From DAOVFN01 sp964607835 (GTDB lineage Archaea > Aenigmatarchaeota > Aenigmatarchaeia > QMZP01), in NCBI GenBank assembly GCA_964607835.1, contig CAZSLL010000018.1, positions 1 to 25,957 of the forward strand: a stretch of 25,957 bases of DNA, written 5' to 3'. The position numbers and the translations under genes are program-made. The notes under the pieces were generated by a model. That model was not told the DNA's origin. It did no database searches and was given only the letters and a program-made list of their open reading frames with translations. This document shows, one piece after another, positions 19,343-25,957 of this stretch (the stretch's first letter is position 1; the number at the start of each line of letters is the position of its first letter).

Positions 19343-20407
19343 TCAGTAGAGGTGGCCCATTGTGAGAACGGCCTCCACAGGATTGAATATGAAGTCCCCT
19401 GAGGCGGGGTCCCCTGGGACCAGGTGCATGGAGGCTATTCCGGATATTCTCTGCATGTCGCTCTCTATGAGCACCCTCCTGTGCTCTGACGCCCACATCA
19501 CAAGGGAGGCCAGGAAAACAGACCAGTCATCCTCCCTGCCTGTGTCGTAAGAAAGCCAGGCCGTCCTTCCCCGGTTGCTTGACGCCGCCAGTTTCATTAT
19601 TGACGCAGGGTGGCCTGAGCCTGTCCTGAGAATGGCTTTTCCCTCGGCTGTGGGTGTTTTGGCCACGGGCTCTGAGGAGAATGGGCCGAAAACGTGGTCT
19701 GTTCCGTAGAAGCTCCCTGTGCCGTTGGGCATGTTCCGGAAATATATGGTAACCCTGTTGTAGTCAGGATAGTAGGCGAGCTCGTACAGGTTGAACTGAA
19801 CGCTCCCTGAGCCAGAGCCCCCTGACTCCGCCACCGCGAAATAGTCCATGAGCATTCCCTCCCACGCGGCAAAGTCAGCTGAGTCCAGGTCCCTGACCAG
19901 CACGAATCCCTTGTTGTTCATGAGATAGTTGGGCAGGAGCCTCTCCAGCCCCTCAAGCCCCTGCGTGCTCACCATTACGTCATAGAGGTCTCCTATGGTA
20001 TCGGTCTCTATGACAGTGAAGTTGACCTTCAGTCCGCTGAACGAGAGGTCCTTTGAGCCCATTACGCCGTCCAGCCACGTGCAGAAGTCCCTGCAACCCG
20101 CTGAGCCGTCGCACAGGCATCCTACTGTCACGGTCTCATGCGGCATGCCCCTGAGCTCGAGCCTGTAGTTAAGCCTGGTCCTGTTCAGAATCCTGTCCAG
20201 GTGCCTGTCCAGCTCGCCCGCGTCAGACCAGTCCACGCCCATGGCATCCATGGAAAAGAGCGCGTCCCTTCCCTGGGTTATGAGCTTTGATGTGCCCCAT
20301 TCAGGCTCTGTCACCGTGAACCTGAAAGCCTGCGAGAGAAGGAAGAACAGGACTAGGGATATGAGCACAATCTCGACAATGTGGAACAGGCCCTTCCTGT
20401 TTCCCAT
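19343..20407 (-). CDS. Membrane-anchored extracytoplasmic protein, pilin- or pseudopilin-like N-terminus
   Basis: A 354-aa protein starting MGNRKGLFHIVEIVLISLVLFFLLSQAFRF: a short basic end, then one long hydrophobic helix (about residues 8-28), then a large polar domain. This layout is that of class III signal peptide/type IV pilin-like or N-anchored surface proteins. A short Cys cluster occurs (VGCLCDGSAGCRDFC). The domain is otherwise unrecognised. The ATG at 20407 is preferred to an upstream start at 20542, which would overlap the ATPase gene and add unlikely sequence. It lies 40 nt after the ATPase gene on the same strand, suggesting a shared surface or secretion role. Confidence 0.65.
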   Translation of the reverse strand: MGNRKGLFHIVEIVLISLVLFFLLSQAFRFTVTEPEWGTSKLITQGRDALFSMDAMGVDWSDAGELDRHLDRILNRTRLNYRLELRGMPHETVTVGCLCDGSAGCRDFCTWLDGVMGSKDLSFSGLKVNFTVIETDTIGDLYDVMVSTQGLEGLERLLPNYLMNNKGFVLVRDLDSADFAAWEGMLMDYFAVAESGGSGSGSVQFNLYELAYYPDYNRVTIYFRNMPNGTGSFYGTDHVFGPFSSEPVAKTPTAEGKAILRTGSGHPASIMKLAASSNRGRTAWLSYDTGREDDWSVFLASLVMWASEHRRVLIESDMQRISGIASMHLVPGDPASGDFIFNPVEAVLTMGHLY

Positions 20408-20447
20408 GAATAATATATGCAGGGCCCTGTTAAAAAGGCCTGGAGCC

Positions 20448-21950
20448 TCACACCTTGAGGGATTTGCTCCTGACGGCCTTGAGAACGGCCTGCTTGTCCA
20501 CGTAGTAATCAGATACAATCCTTCCCACGGTGTTGATGTCATTCACGTTGTTCTTGGCCAGGTAGTCCAGTATCTCCTTCTTCTCCGCCAGGTCCTTCTC
20601 AAGGTCCTTCTCCACCATGCCTGTGTAGAGCTTGATGTCAGACATTGCCCTGTAGGACTTTGCCAGGGGTATTGCCTTGTCCTCCGCGGCAATCCACTGG
20701 TATATGGTATTGAGGTCAATCTTCATCTCCTTGAGCCCTGAGCTGGGAATGAGCTCAGTGACCTGCAGGACCCTGCGAACATTCTTCCTCCTGTCCCTGT
20801 GCATGACCACCACGAGCTGGAGCCCGCCCAGGAGGGCGATGGGAATATTGATTGGAGGGTTCACGAGCCTCCTGAAGGCCTCCTCTGCAGTGTTGGCGTG
20901 CAGGGTGGAGTACACGGAGTGCCCTGTGTTTATGGCCTCGAAGAGCACCTCAGCCTCCCTGCTCCTTCTCATCTCTCCCACTATTATCCTGTCAGGCCTC
21001 ATCCTCAGCGAGTTGATGAGGATGTGAAGCATGGTTATCTCGCCCTTTCCCTCTGGATTCGGGGGCCTTGTGGTCAGGGGGACCCAGTGCAGGTACTTGG
21101 GGAGCTGAATCTCCCTGGTGTCCTCTATTGACAGGACCCTCTGGTTGGGGGGTATGAAGCACGTAAGCGCGTTGAGAAGGGAGGTCTTTCCTGAGGCTGT
21201 TCCCCCGGCAATGACGATGTTGAGCTCGTACTGGATGGCCAGCCACATGAAGGCCGCCATGTCCAGGGACAGCGTCTTCTGCTGTATGAAATCAGATATG
21301 GTCCAGGGCCTCCTGGCGAACTTCCTTATGGTCAGGGTGTTCCCTGCCGATGATATGGGGAACAGGGTGGCGTTGGTCCTGTCCCCTGAGGGAAGGTAGG
21401 CGTCCATCAATGGGCTTAGGTTGGTTATCTGCTCCCCCACCCTCCTGCCTATGGAGGCCGCGTAGTCGTAAATCTGGTTCTCTGTCGAGATATTGATGTT
21501 GGTCTTCAGCCACCCGTTCTTGATGTGGTAAACCCACACCGGGTCCTTTGAGCTGTTTATGACGATTTCCTCGAGGTTCCTGTCCTGGAGAAGGAACTCT
21601 ATTATTCCCAGCCCCAGGGACTGCTGCATGAGCAGGCCCACCAGGGTTCTGTAGTCCTTCTGGTTCAGGTTGGGGAACTCCTTCTTGACCAGGTCCGATG
21701 CCTTGGCTATGAATTTCTCCCTGAGCTGCTTCATCTCCTCAGGGCTTATTATCTCCGCGGGCCTGAGATCGAGCTCGTCCAGGAGCCTTTCCCTTATCTC
21801 GTCCAGCGCGGCCTCAGTGGCCTCCCTGACAATGGGAATTATGATTTCGTAGACAGGAACGTACTCCTCAGTGGAGGTGAAAACCCTTATATTCGCCGGT
21901 ACCTCGTTGACCACTAGCTTGTAAGAATCCATGACCTTCTCGGCAGTCAT
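20448..21950 (-). CDS. VirB11/GspE/TadA-family secretion ATPase
   Basis: A 500-aa hexameric ATPase of the archaeal type II/IV secretion and pilus family. It has a long N-terminal domain (residues 1-230), Walker A GGTASGKTS (about 249-257), Asp box RVLSIEDTREIQLP, Walker B RIIVGE (about 321-326), and the His box NTGHSVYSTLHA (about 341-352). A C-terminal helical region (about residues 420-500) extends beyond the core. No TadC/FlaJ-type membrane partner lies next to it in the window; the neighbour is the membrane-anchored protein just downstream. TATA (ACTTTAAAGCC on the minus strand) precedes the ATG. Confidence 0.92.
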   Translation of the reverse strand: MTAEKVMDSYKLVVNEVPANIRVFTSTEEYVPVYEIIIPIVREATEAALDEIRERLLDELDLRPAEIISPEEMKQLREKFIAKASDLVKKEFPNLNQKDYRTLVGLLMQQSLGLGIIEFLLQDRNLEEIVINSSKDPVWVYHIKNGWLKTNINISTENQIYDYAASIGRRVGEQITNLSPLMDAYLPSGDRTNATLFPISSAGNTLTIRKFARRPWTISDFIQQKTLSLDMAAFMWLAIQYELNIVIAGGTASGKTSLLNALTCFIPPNQRVLSIEDTREIQLPKYLHWVPLTTRPPNPEGKGEITMLHILINSLRMRPDRIIVGEMRRSREAEVLFEAINTGHSVYSTLHANTAEEAFRRLVNPPINIPIALLGGLQLVVVMHRDRRKNVRRVLQVTELIPSSGLKEMKIDLNTIYQWIAAEDKAIPLAKSYRAMSDIKLYTGMVEKDLEKDLAEKKEILDYLAKNNVNDINTVGRIVSDYYVDKQAVLKAVRSKSLKV

Positions 21951-22037
21951 GCTAAATATTATGCAATCCCTGGCTTTAAAGTTGCCCTTGTGCAGTGCTT
22001 TGCTGGTGCCAAGCCTCAGAAACCGGGAAAAATAAGG

Positions 22038-22400
22038 TTAGAAGTCATCATCAGGCTCACCAGGGATTCCCCGAACCGCTGAATTTCCGCGGTACGCAAT
22101 GTCCCTGGAGTCACCAACGTAGCCCCTCATTATTTCACATGCCCTTGTGCCTGCTCTGTAAAAGGCTTCCTTTGGGTCTACTGAACCGGGTGCAGCCCCT
22201 TCAGGAGGCTTGTCAAGGTAGCCCTGCTCCCTGAGCTCTTCCAGAACCCTTCCTGACTCCTCGAGAGCGGCCCCTGCTCCGGCCTGACTTGCCTCGCCTG
22301 AATGCCGGGCCTCTTCGGCTGTTTCGCCCAGCTCCTGGAGCATCCTGTTTACCCTTTTCAGGTCTTCCCCGACATCTGAAAGCACGCTTTTGTACGCCAT
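22038..22400 (-). CDS. Small helical hypothetical protein
   Basis: A 120-aa protein, MAYKSVLSDVGEDLKRVNRMLQELGETAEEARHSGEASQAGAGAALEESGRVLEELREQGYLDKPPEG..., probably helical or coiled-coil over residues 5-65, with an acidic end (GEPDDDF). I do not recognise it. Start support is strong: GAGGTGG lies just before the ATG on the minus strand and a TATA (CTTTATAAACCC, near 22443-22454) lies about 50 nt upstream, giving a short leader. Confidence 0.7.
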   Translation of the reverse strand: MAYKSVLSDVGEDLKRVNRMLQELGETAEEARHSGEASQAGAGAALEESGRVLEELREQGYLDKPPEGAAPGSVDPKEAFYRAGTRACEIMRGYVGDSRDIAYRGNSAVRGIPGEPDDDF

Positions 22401-22607
22401 ATTACCACCTCGTAAATGTCACTAAATAATAGTTACAATTAGGGTTTATAAAGCTTTCTGTTCCCTCCTTCATAGCGCTTTCTTTCTCAAAAGGCATTTG
22501 CCATACAGGGCAAGGCTTTTTAAACCCCTTCATGGCATACTCAAGGGGCAGAATGTGTTTAAAGCCCATTAATCAATGATAACAAGTAACTGAAGGCAGT
22601 GGTTGAA

Positions 22608-23933
22608 ATGGTCATGGAAGGATTCGGCGAGTCCCTGAAGCGGACGTTCAGGAAGATAACCAGGATGAGCACCGTGGACAGGGAGGCAGTGGAGCTTGTG
22701 GTGAAAGAGCTCCAGAAGGCCCTGATACAGGCAGATGTGGACGTCTCACTGGTGGTGGAGCTCTCGGCCAGCATCAAGAAGAAGGTGCTCGAGAAGGAGC
22801 CTCCTTCAGGCATGACCGTGAGGGAGCATTTCATAAAGGTCCTCTATGACGAGCTGGTGTCCTTCCTCGGGGCAGACAGGGGCGACCTCGACCTCAAGCC
22901 CCAGCGCATCCTTCTCATAGGGCTCTTCGGCTCTGGCAAGACCTCCACGGCCGGGAAGCTTGCCAAGTGGTTCAGGACAAGGGGCCTCTCCGCAGGGCTC
23001 GTGGCGTGCGACACCTTCAGGCCTGCCGCAAAGGACCAGCTGAGGCAGCTTGGAAAGAAGGTTGATGCAGTTGTCTATGAAAAAGGCAAGGACCCCTCTG
23101 ACATAGCAAAGAGCGCCATCAAGGCAGCCAAGGAGGACGTGCTCATTTTCGACTCTGCAGGCAGGGACGCCCTTGACAAGGGGCTGGCAAAGGAGCTCAA
23201 CTCCCTGGGCAAGGCAGCGAAGCCCGACGAGGTGTTCCTGGTAATACCCGCTGACATAGGCCAGTCAGCCAGGAAGCAGGCAGAGGAGTTCAACAAGCTC
23301 GTGGGCATCACGGGCATTATAGTCACCAAGCTCGACGGGACCGCCCGCGGAGGGGGCGCCCTTGCAGCTGCCTCCATATCCGGAGCCAGGGTGAGGGTGA
23401 TAGGCGTTGGCGAGAAGATAGGCGACCTGGAGGTTTACGACCCCAAGCGATTCGTGGGCAAGCTCATAGGCTACGGCGACATAGAGGGCCTCCTGGAGAA
23501 GGCCAAGGAGGCGGGTATAAGTCCTGACGCAGCGGAGAAGATGCTCAAGGGAGACTTCACGCTCGAGGAGTTCTACGAGCAGATTGGCTCCATGCAGAAG
23601 ATGGGCAACCTGAGCAAGGTCATGGAAATGGTTCCCGGGATGTCGGGCATGAATGTTCCCAAGGGCATGCTGGACGTGCAGGAGGAGAAGATGAAAAAGT
23701 GGAAGCACGCCATGGACAGCATGACCCGGTACGAGAAGCGCCACCCCGAGGAAATCAAGCACAGCAGGGTCAGAAGGATAGCAAGGGGCTCGGGCCTCAC
23801 AGACAGGGACGTGCGCGAGCTCCTGAAGTACTTCAAGCAGACCCAGAAGATAATGAAGATGACCAAGGGGGGAAAGGGCCTCAAGAGGGGCCCGCTCGCC
23901 AAGTTCGCCAAGCAATTTGGGCTCAAGGCGTGA
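22608..23933 (+). CDS. srp54: Signal recognition particle 54-kDa protein (SRP54/Ffh)
   Basis: A 441-aa GTPase that binds signal peptides and 7S RNA. In order: N domain (1-90), G domain with GLFGSGKTSTAGKLAKWF (G1), DTFRPAAKDQL, DSAGRDALDK (G3) and TKLDGTARGGGAL (G4 and closing loop), then the Met-rich M domain (GSMQKMGNLSKVMEMVPGMSGM..., ending GPLAKFAKQFGLKA). The start MVMEGFGESLKRTFRKIT matches the family, so I use the ATG at 22608 rather than the GTG at 22599. TATA-like GTGTTTAAAGCC lies near 22555-22566. Confidence 0.95.
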   Translation: MVMEGFGESLKRTFRKITRMSTVDREAVELVVKELQKALIQADVDVSLVVELSASIKKKVLEKEPPSGMTVREHFIKVLYDELVSFLGADRGDLDLKPQRILLIGLFGSGKTSTAGKLAKWFRTRGLSAGLVACDTFRPAAKDQLRQLGKKVDAVVYEKGKDPSDIAKSAIKAAKEDVLIFDSAGRDALDKGLAKELNSLGKAAKPDEVFLVIPADIGQSARKQAEEFNKLVGITGIIVTKLDGTARGGGALAAASISGARVRVIGVGEKIGDLEVYDPKRFVGKLIGYGDIEGLLEKAKEAGISPDAAEKMLKGDFTLEEFYEQIGSMQKMGNLSKVMEMVPGMSGMNVPKGMLDVQEEKMKKWKHAMDSMTRYEKRHPEEIKHSRVRRIARGSGLTDRDVRELLKYFKQTQKIMKMTKGGKGLKRGPLAKFAKQFGLKA

Positions 23934-23990
23934 ATCCGGGCAAAACTTTTTATATCCACCCTTTAATGCATATCCCGGGAAGTTGATAGA

Positions 23991-24578
23991 ATGGAAAGGA
24001 TGCCCTGGTTCACCCAGAGAGAATTCAAGGACATGCTCATATCAGTCCTTGTGCTGTCTTTTGTCTTCTCCTATCCGCAGGTGCTTTCCGTCCCCTTATA
24101 TCTGCTCTATGCCTTCCTGGCCGTCGGAATTGGCTTCATGGGCCACGAGCTCTCCCACCGGTACGTGGCAAGAAGGCTTGGGTACTGGGCAGAGTACAGG
24201 ATGTGGCAGCAGGGCCTCATGATGGCCATGCTCTTTGCCTTCATCACCAACGGCGGGCTGGTGTTCGCGGCTCCCGGGGCAGTGGTCTTCTCAAGCATGC
24301 GGGCGTTCGGCAGGCCCTCAAAAAATGACGTGGGAAGGATAGGAATAGCAGGGGTGGTGTTCAACATCGCTGTGATGTACTCCCTTCTGGGTCTGGGTCT
24401 GTTCCTTCAGCACCCTGTGGTGTCACTCGCAGCATTCGTCAACGGATGGCTCGCCCTTTTCAATCTCATTCCCTTCGGGCCCCTTGACGGGGGCAAGGTC
24501 CTGTCCTGGAACAGGCTGGCCTGGTGCGCAGCGATAGCCCTCGCCATTGCGGGCCTGGGCATAAACATACTGCTCTGA
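23991..24578 (+). CDS. Site-2-protease-like M50 metalloprotease
   Basis: A 195-aa integral membrane protein with about five to six helices. The zinc motif is HELSH (H52, E53, H56) inside the second helix. The third ligand lies in FNLIPFGPLDGGKV (D166), the NPxPxxDGG-type motif. This small form lacks a PDZ domain. Such proteases cut membrane proteins within the bilayer; its substrate is unknown. TATA (CTTTTTATATCC, near 23945-23956) gives a short leader. It is downstream of srp54 but separately promoted. Confidence 0.9.
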   Translation: MERMPWFTQREFKDMLISVLVLSFVFSYPQVLSVPLYLLYAFLAVGIGFMGHELSHRYVARRLGYWAEYRMWQQGLMMAMLFAFITNGGLVFAAPGAVVFSSMRAFGRPSKNDVGRIGIAGVVFNIAVMYSLLGLGLFLQHPVVSLAAFVNGWLALFNLIPFGPLDGGKVLSWNRLAWCAAIALAIAGLGINILL

Positions 24579-24607
24579 CCCAGCAAGGCGTGCCCGTAGA
24601 GTAGCCA

Positions 24608-24720
24608 TTTATAAATGCCTGGATAATATTACCTATAACCTGCCTTCGGGTTGATGTGAGGCGAGATAATGTATGCGGGTGTGAAGCACCCGATCCGTAA
24701 ACGAGTGAAAGGCGAGACAT
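24608..24720 (+). promoter_or_regulatory. TATA box and structured leader of the 42-aa zinc-ribbon gene
   Basis: ATTTATAAAT (24608-24617) is a good TATA. The leader of about 80 nt contains AATGTATGC followed by a hairpin GGGTGT/GAA/GCACCC (24677-24691), the same GAA-loop design seen before aif1A, hypA and mbhK. GGCGAGATAATGTATG and GGCGAGACATATGG form an imperfect repeat around it. There is no clear Shine-Dalgarno next to the ATG. Confidence 0.55.
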
Positions 24721-24849
24721 ATGGCAAAATTTAAGTGCGAGCAGTGCGGATGGGTGGGCAAGCCCATATTCATGGAGCCCGCCACCAGACTCTGCCCCAA
24801 CTGCAGGAGCATCAACATCAAGAAGGTCAGGAAGGAGGAAACAAAATAA
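24721..24849 (+). CDS. 42-aa zinc-ribbon protein
   Basis: MAKFKCEQCGWVGKPIFMEPATRLCPNC with a basic end. The two CxxC pairs (C6, C9 and C25, C28) form a one-domain zinc ribbon. It resembles small archaeal zinc-ribbon or ribosome-linked proteins, but I cannot name a family. A structured leader with its own TATA precedes it, and the tRNA-Gly gene follows 29 nt after the stop with no TATA between, so they may share a transcript. Confidence 0.8.
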   Translation: MAKFKCEQCGWVGKPIFMEPATRLCPNCRSINIKKVRKEETK

Positions 24850-24872
24850 CCATGAAACAAAATAACCATGAA
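24841..24872 (+). repeat. Perfect 16-nt tandem duplication
   Basis: ACAAAATAACCATGAA occurs twice back to back (24841-24856, 24857-24872). The first copy holds the last codons and stop of the zinc-ribbon gene; the second is spacer before the tRNA. It looks like a recent slippage event. Confidence 0.9.
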
Positions 24873-24878
24873 TCCAGT

Positions 24879-24949
24879 GCGCCAGTAGTCTAGCGGTAGG
24901 ACGTCACCCTGCCACGGTGGAGACCCGGGTTCAAGTCCCGGCTGGCGCA
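24879..24949 (+). tRNA. tRNA-Gly (anticodon GCC)
   Basis: The cloverleaf is complete in 71 nt: acceptor GCGCCAG with CTGGCGC, D arm with AGCGGTAGG, anticodon stem TCACC/GGTGG with loop CTGCCAC (anticodon GCC), variable AGAC, and T arm CCGGG/TTCAAGT/CCCGG. The discriminator base is A and no CCA is encoded, as usual in many archaea. No intron. There is no separate TATA between it and the zinc-ribbon gene. Confidence 0.96.
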
Positions 24950-24986
24950 TTCCCAGCATTTTTTAAGCATTTATCCAAAGCAATGT

Positions 24987-25859
24987 ATGAAAAGTTACAT
25001 ATCTATTGACATTGGGGGGACCAAGGCAGCCATCGCGAGGTTCTCCATAAACCCGGAAATCCCTGGATTCTCGATCGAGGAGCAGAAAATGCTCAGGATG
25101 TCCGGCTACAGTGAAGCCGGATCCTTCTTCTCTGACGTAAGTGGCGCCATCCAGAAACTCTGGAAAGAGGATGTCAGTGGAATAGGTATCGGGGCCGGCG
25201 GGCTGATTGACAGTGAAAGGGGCATGATACTCGACTGGACCCTCTGCCGGTTCCTGCAGGGATACCCCATCAAGGACTATCTCTCAAAAAGGTTCTCTGT
25301 TAATGTATCAGTCATGAATGATGCCGAGTGCTTCGCCATGGGAGAGTGGGCTTTCGGCGCAGGGGAGAATGCCGGCATCATGTTCGGAGCCACCCTTGGC
25401 ACGGGCCTTGGGGGCTGCCTCCTTCTTGACGGCAAGCCCTTCAAGGGGGCGCATGGATACGCTGGAGAGATAGGCGAGATCGGGGTTAGCGGACGGTTGC
25501 TCGAGGCCCATTCCAGCGGAACCGCACTGAAGGAGCTTTCAGGCATGGTCGGGGAGAAGCTCCATGGGCTTGCATGCAAGGGCGATAAGGCGGCCATTGG
25601 CGCTTTCAAAGAGTACGGCATAAGGGTGGGCGCTGTTGTCCGCTGCATCATGGCAGCATATGACCCCCAAATCATAGTGCTGGGGGGCTCGGTTTCCAAA
25701 TCATTTGGCTTCTTTTCTGAATCCATGATGGCCCACCTCAGGAAGTCCTTCGAGGAACCCGTCTACAGGAGCATAAGGGTGGTACCCTCTGAAATGGAAA
25801 ATGCCGCCCTTCCGGGGGCAGTGGTCCCCCTTCTGCGGGGAAATACCCTTAAAACCTAA
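24987..25859 (+). CDS. ROK-family sugar kinase-like protein lacking the zinc motif
   Basis: A 290-aa protein. The N-terminal phosphate-binding motif is SIDIGGTKAAIARF (residues 6-19), MNDAECFAMGEWAFGAG carries the catalytic Asp, and FGATLGTGLGGCLLLDGKPFKGAHGYAGEIGEI is the ROK core. Most ROK kinases then have EIGH followed by a CxCGxxGC zinc site; here it is EIGEIGVSGRLLEAHSSGTALKEL, with no such cysteines and the His replaced by Glu. It could be a glucokinase-type enzyme of a zinc-free archaeal subfamily, or a divergent kinase with another substrate. TATA-like TTTTTTAAGC (near 24960) supports a leaderless ATG. Confidence 0.85.
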   Translation: MKSYISIDIGGTKAAIARFSINPEIPGFSIEEQKMLRMSGYSEAGSFFSDVSGAIQKLWKEDVSGIGIGAGGLIDSERGMILDWTLCRFLQGYPIKDYLSKRFSVNVSVMNDAECFAMGEWAFGAGENAGIMFGATLGTGLGGCLLLDGKPFKGAHGYAGEIGEIGVSGRLLEAHSSGTALKELSGMVGEKLHGLACKGDKAAIGAFKEYGIRVGAVVRCIMAAYDPQIIVLGGSVSKSFGFFSESMMAHLRKSFEEPVYRSIRVVPSEMENAALPGAVVPLLRGNTLKT

Positions 25860-25892
25860 AACAATAAAACCCACCTTTACAACATTCTTTGC

Positions 25893-25957
25893 ATGAGAAT
25901 GCCTGACAAGCAGTTCATGGCGCTAATCTCCATATTGGCCGTGGTATCCTTCTCGGT
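25893..25957 (+). CDS. Start of a membrane or secreted protein, cut by window edge
   Basis: ATG at 25893 opens MRMPDKQFMALISILAVVSFSV, a short basic start then a hydrophobic helix, and stays open to the window end. It could be a signal peptide or membrane anchor. AATAAAAC (near 25863-25870) is a plausible TATA about 25 nt upstream. Only 21 codons are visible. Confidence 0.6.
   Translation, partial: MRMPDKQFMALISILAVVSFS

Overview
The window is archaeal. The evidence is the informational genes (RpoE1/Rpb7, Spt4, S24e, S27ae, aIF1A, a Dim2/PNO1-like KH protein, SRP54), TATA boxes about 25 nt before many start codons, many leaderless-looking starts, AGG-rich arginine codons, and a tRNA-Gly without an encoded CCA. 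It is GC-rich. The lineage is not settled: several small proteins and the K/E/A-rich tails on informational proteins resemble DPANN-type archaea, but that is a weak inference.

Region 1 (1-8201, + strand) is a near-complete Mbh-type membrane-bound [NiFe] hydrogenase operon in the Pyrococcus order: mbhA (partial), B, C, D, E, F, G (Mrp-antiporter-like subunits), H (ion-translocating, interrupted by an assembly gap plus heptad repeats), I, J, K, L (catalytic), M (NuoH-like), an extra 210-aa gene not in the standard set, and mbhN (2x[4Fe-4S]). A small unknown gene follows. Most junctions overlap by a few bases. The one clear break is 109 nt between mbhJ and mbhK, and it holds a conserved structured element.

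Region 2 (8202-11773) holds a candidate 14-codon Lys/Ala peptide gene on the minus strand, a THUMP/COG1041-type RNA methyltransferase, and hydrogenase maturation genes: a HycI-like endopeptidase (minus), HypC, a second HypC fused to an unknown N-terminal domain, HypA and a small unknown gene. The hypA leader repeats the two sequence boxes found before mbhK. HypB, D, E and F are not in the window.

Region 3 (11774-14735) is accessory: a DMT/EamA transporter, a 29-codon truncated gene, an AT-richer RelB/RelE-like toxin-antitoxin pair whose start codon lies in an 18-nt palindrome, an unknown minus-strand gene, a Cys-rich membrane protein and a small unknown gene.

Region 4 (14736-19342) has sufS (minus) divergent from rpoE1, then spt4, rps24e, rps27ae and a membrane-protein candidate. 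On the minus strand are a KH protein and aIF1A, the latter behind a long leader with five copies of a GGAGTGCATGC-like motif, two of them followed by hairpins with the same GAA loop but different, compensating stems.

Region 5 (19343-25957) has a membrane-anchored surface or pilus-like protein and a VirB11/GspE-family ATPase (minus), a small acidic protein (minus), srp54, an M50 metalloprotease, a 42-aa zinc ribbon protein with a structured leader, tRNA-Gly(GCC), a ROK-family kinase lacking the usual zinc motif, and the start of a membrane protein.

The most interesting material is in the leaders: a recurring family of sequence and hairpin elements before hydrogenase (mbhK), hydrogenase maturation (hypA), translation (aIF1A) and zinc-ribbon genes. 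I do not recognise it as a described RNA family.
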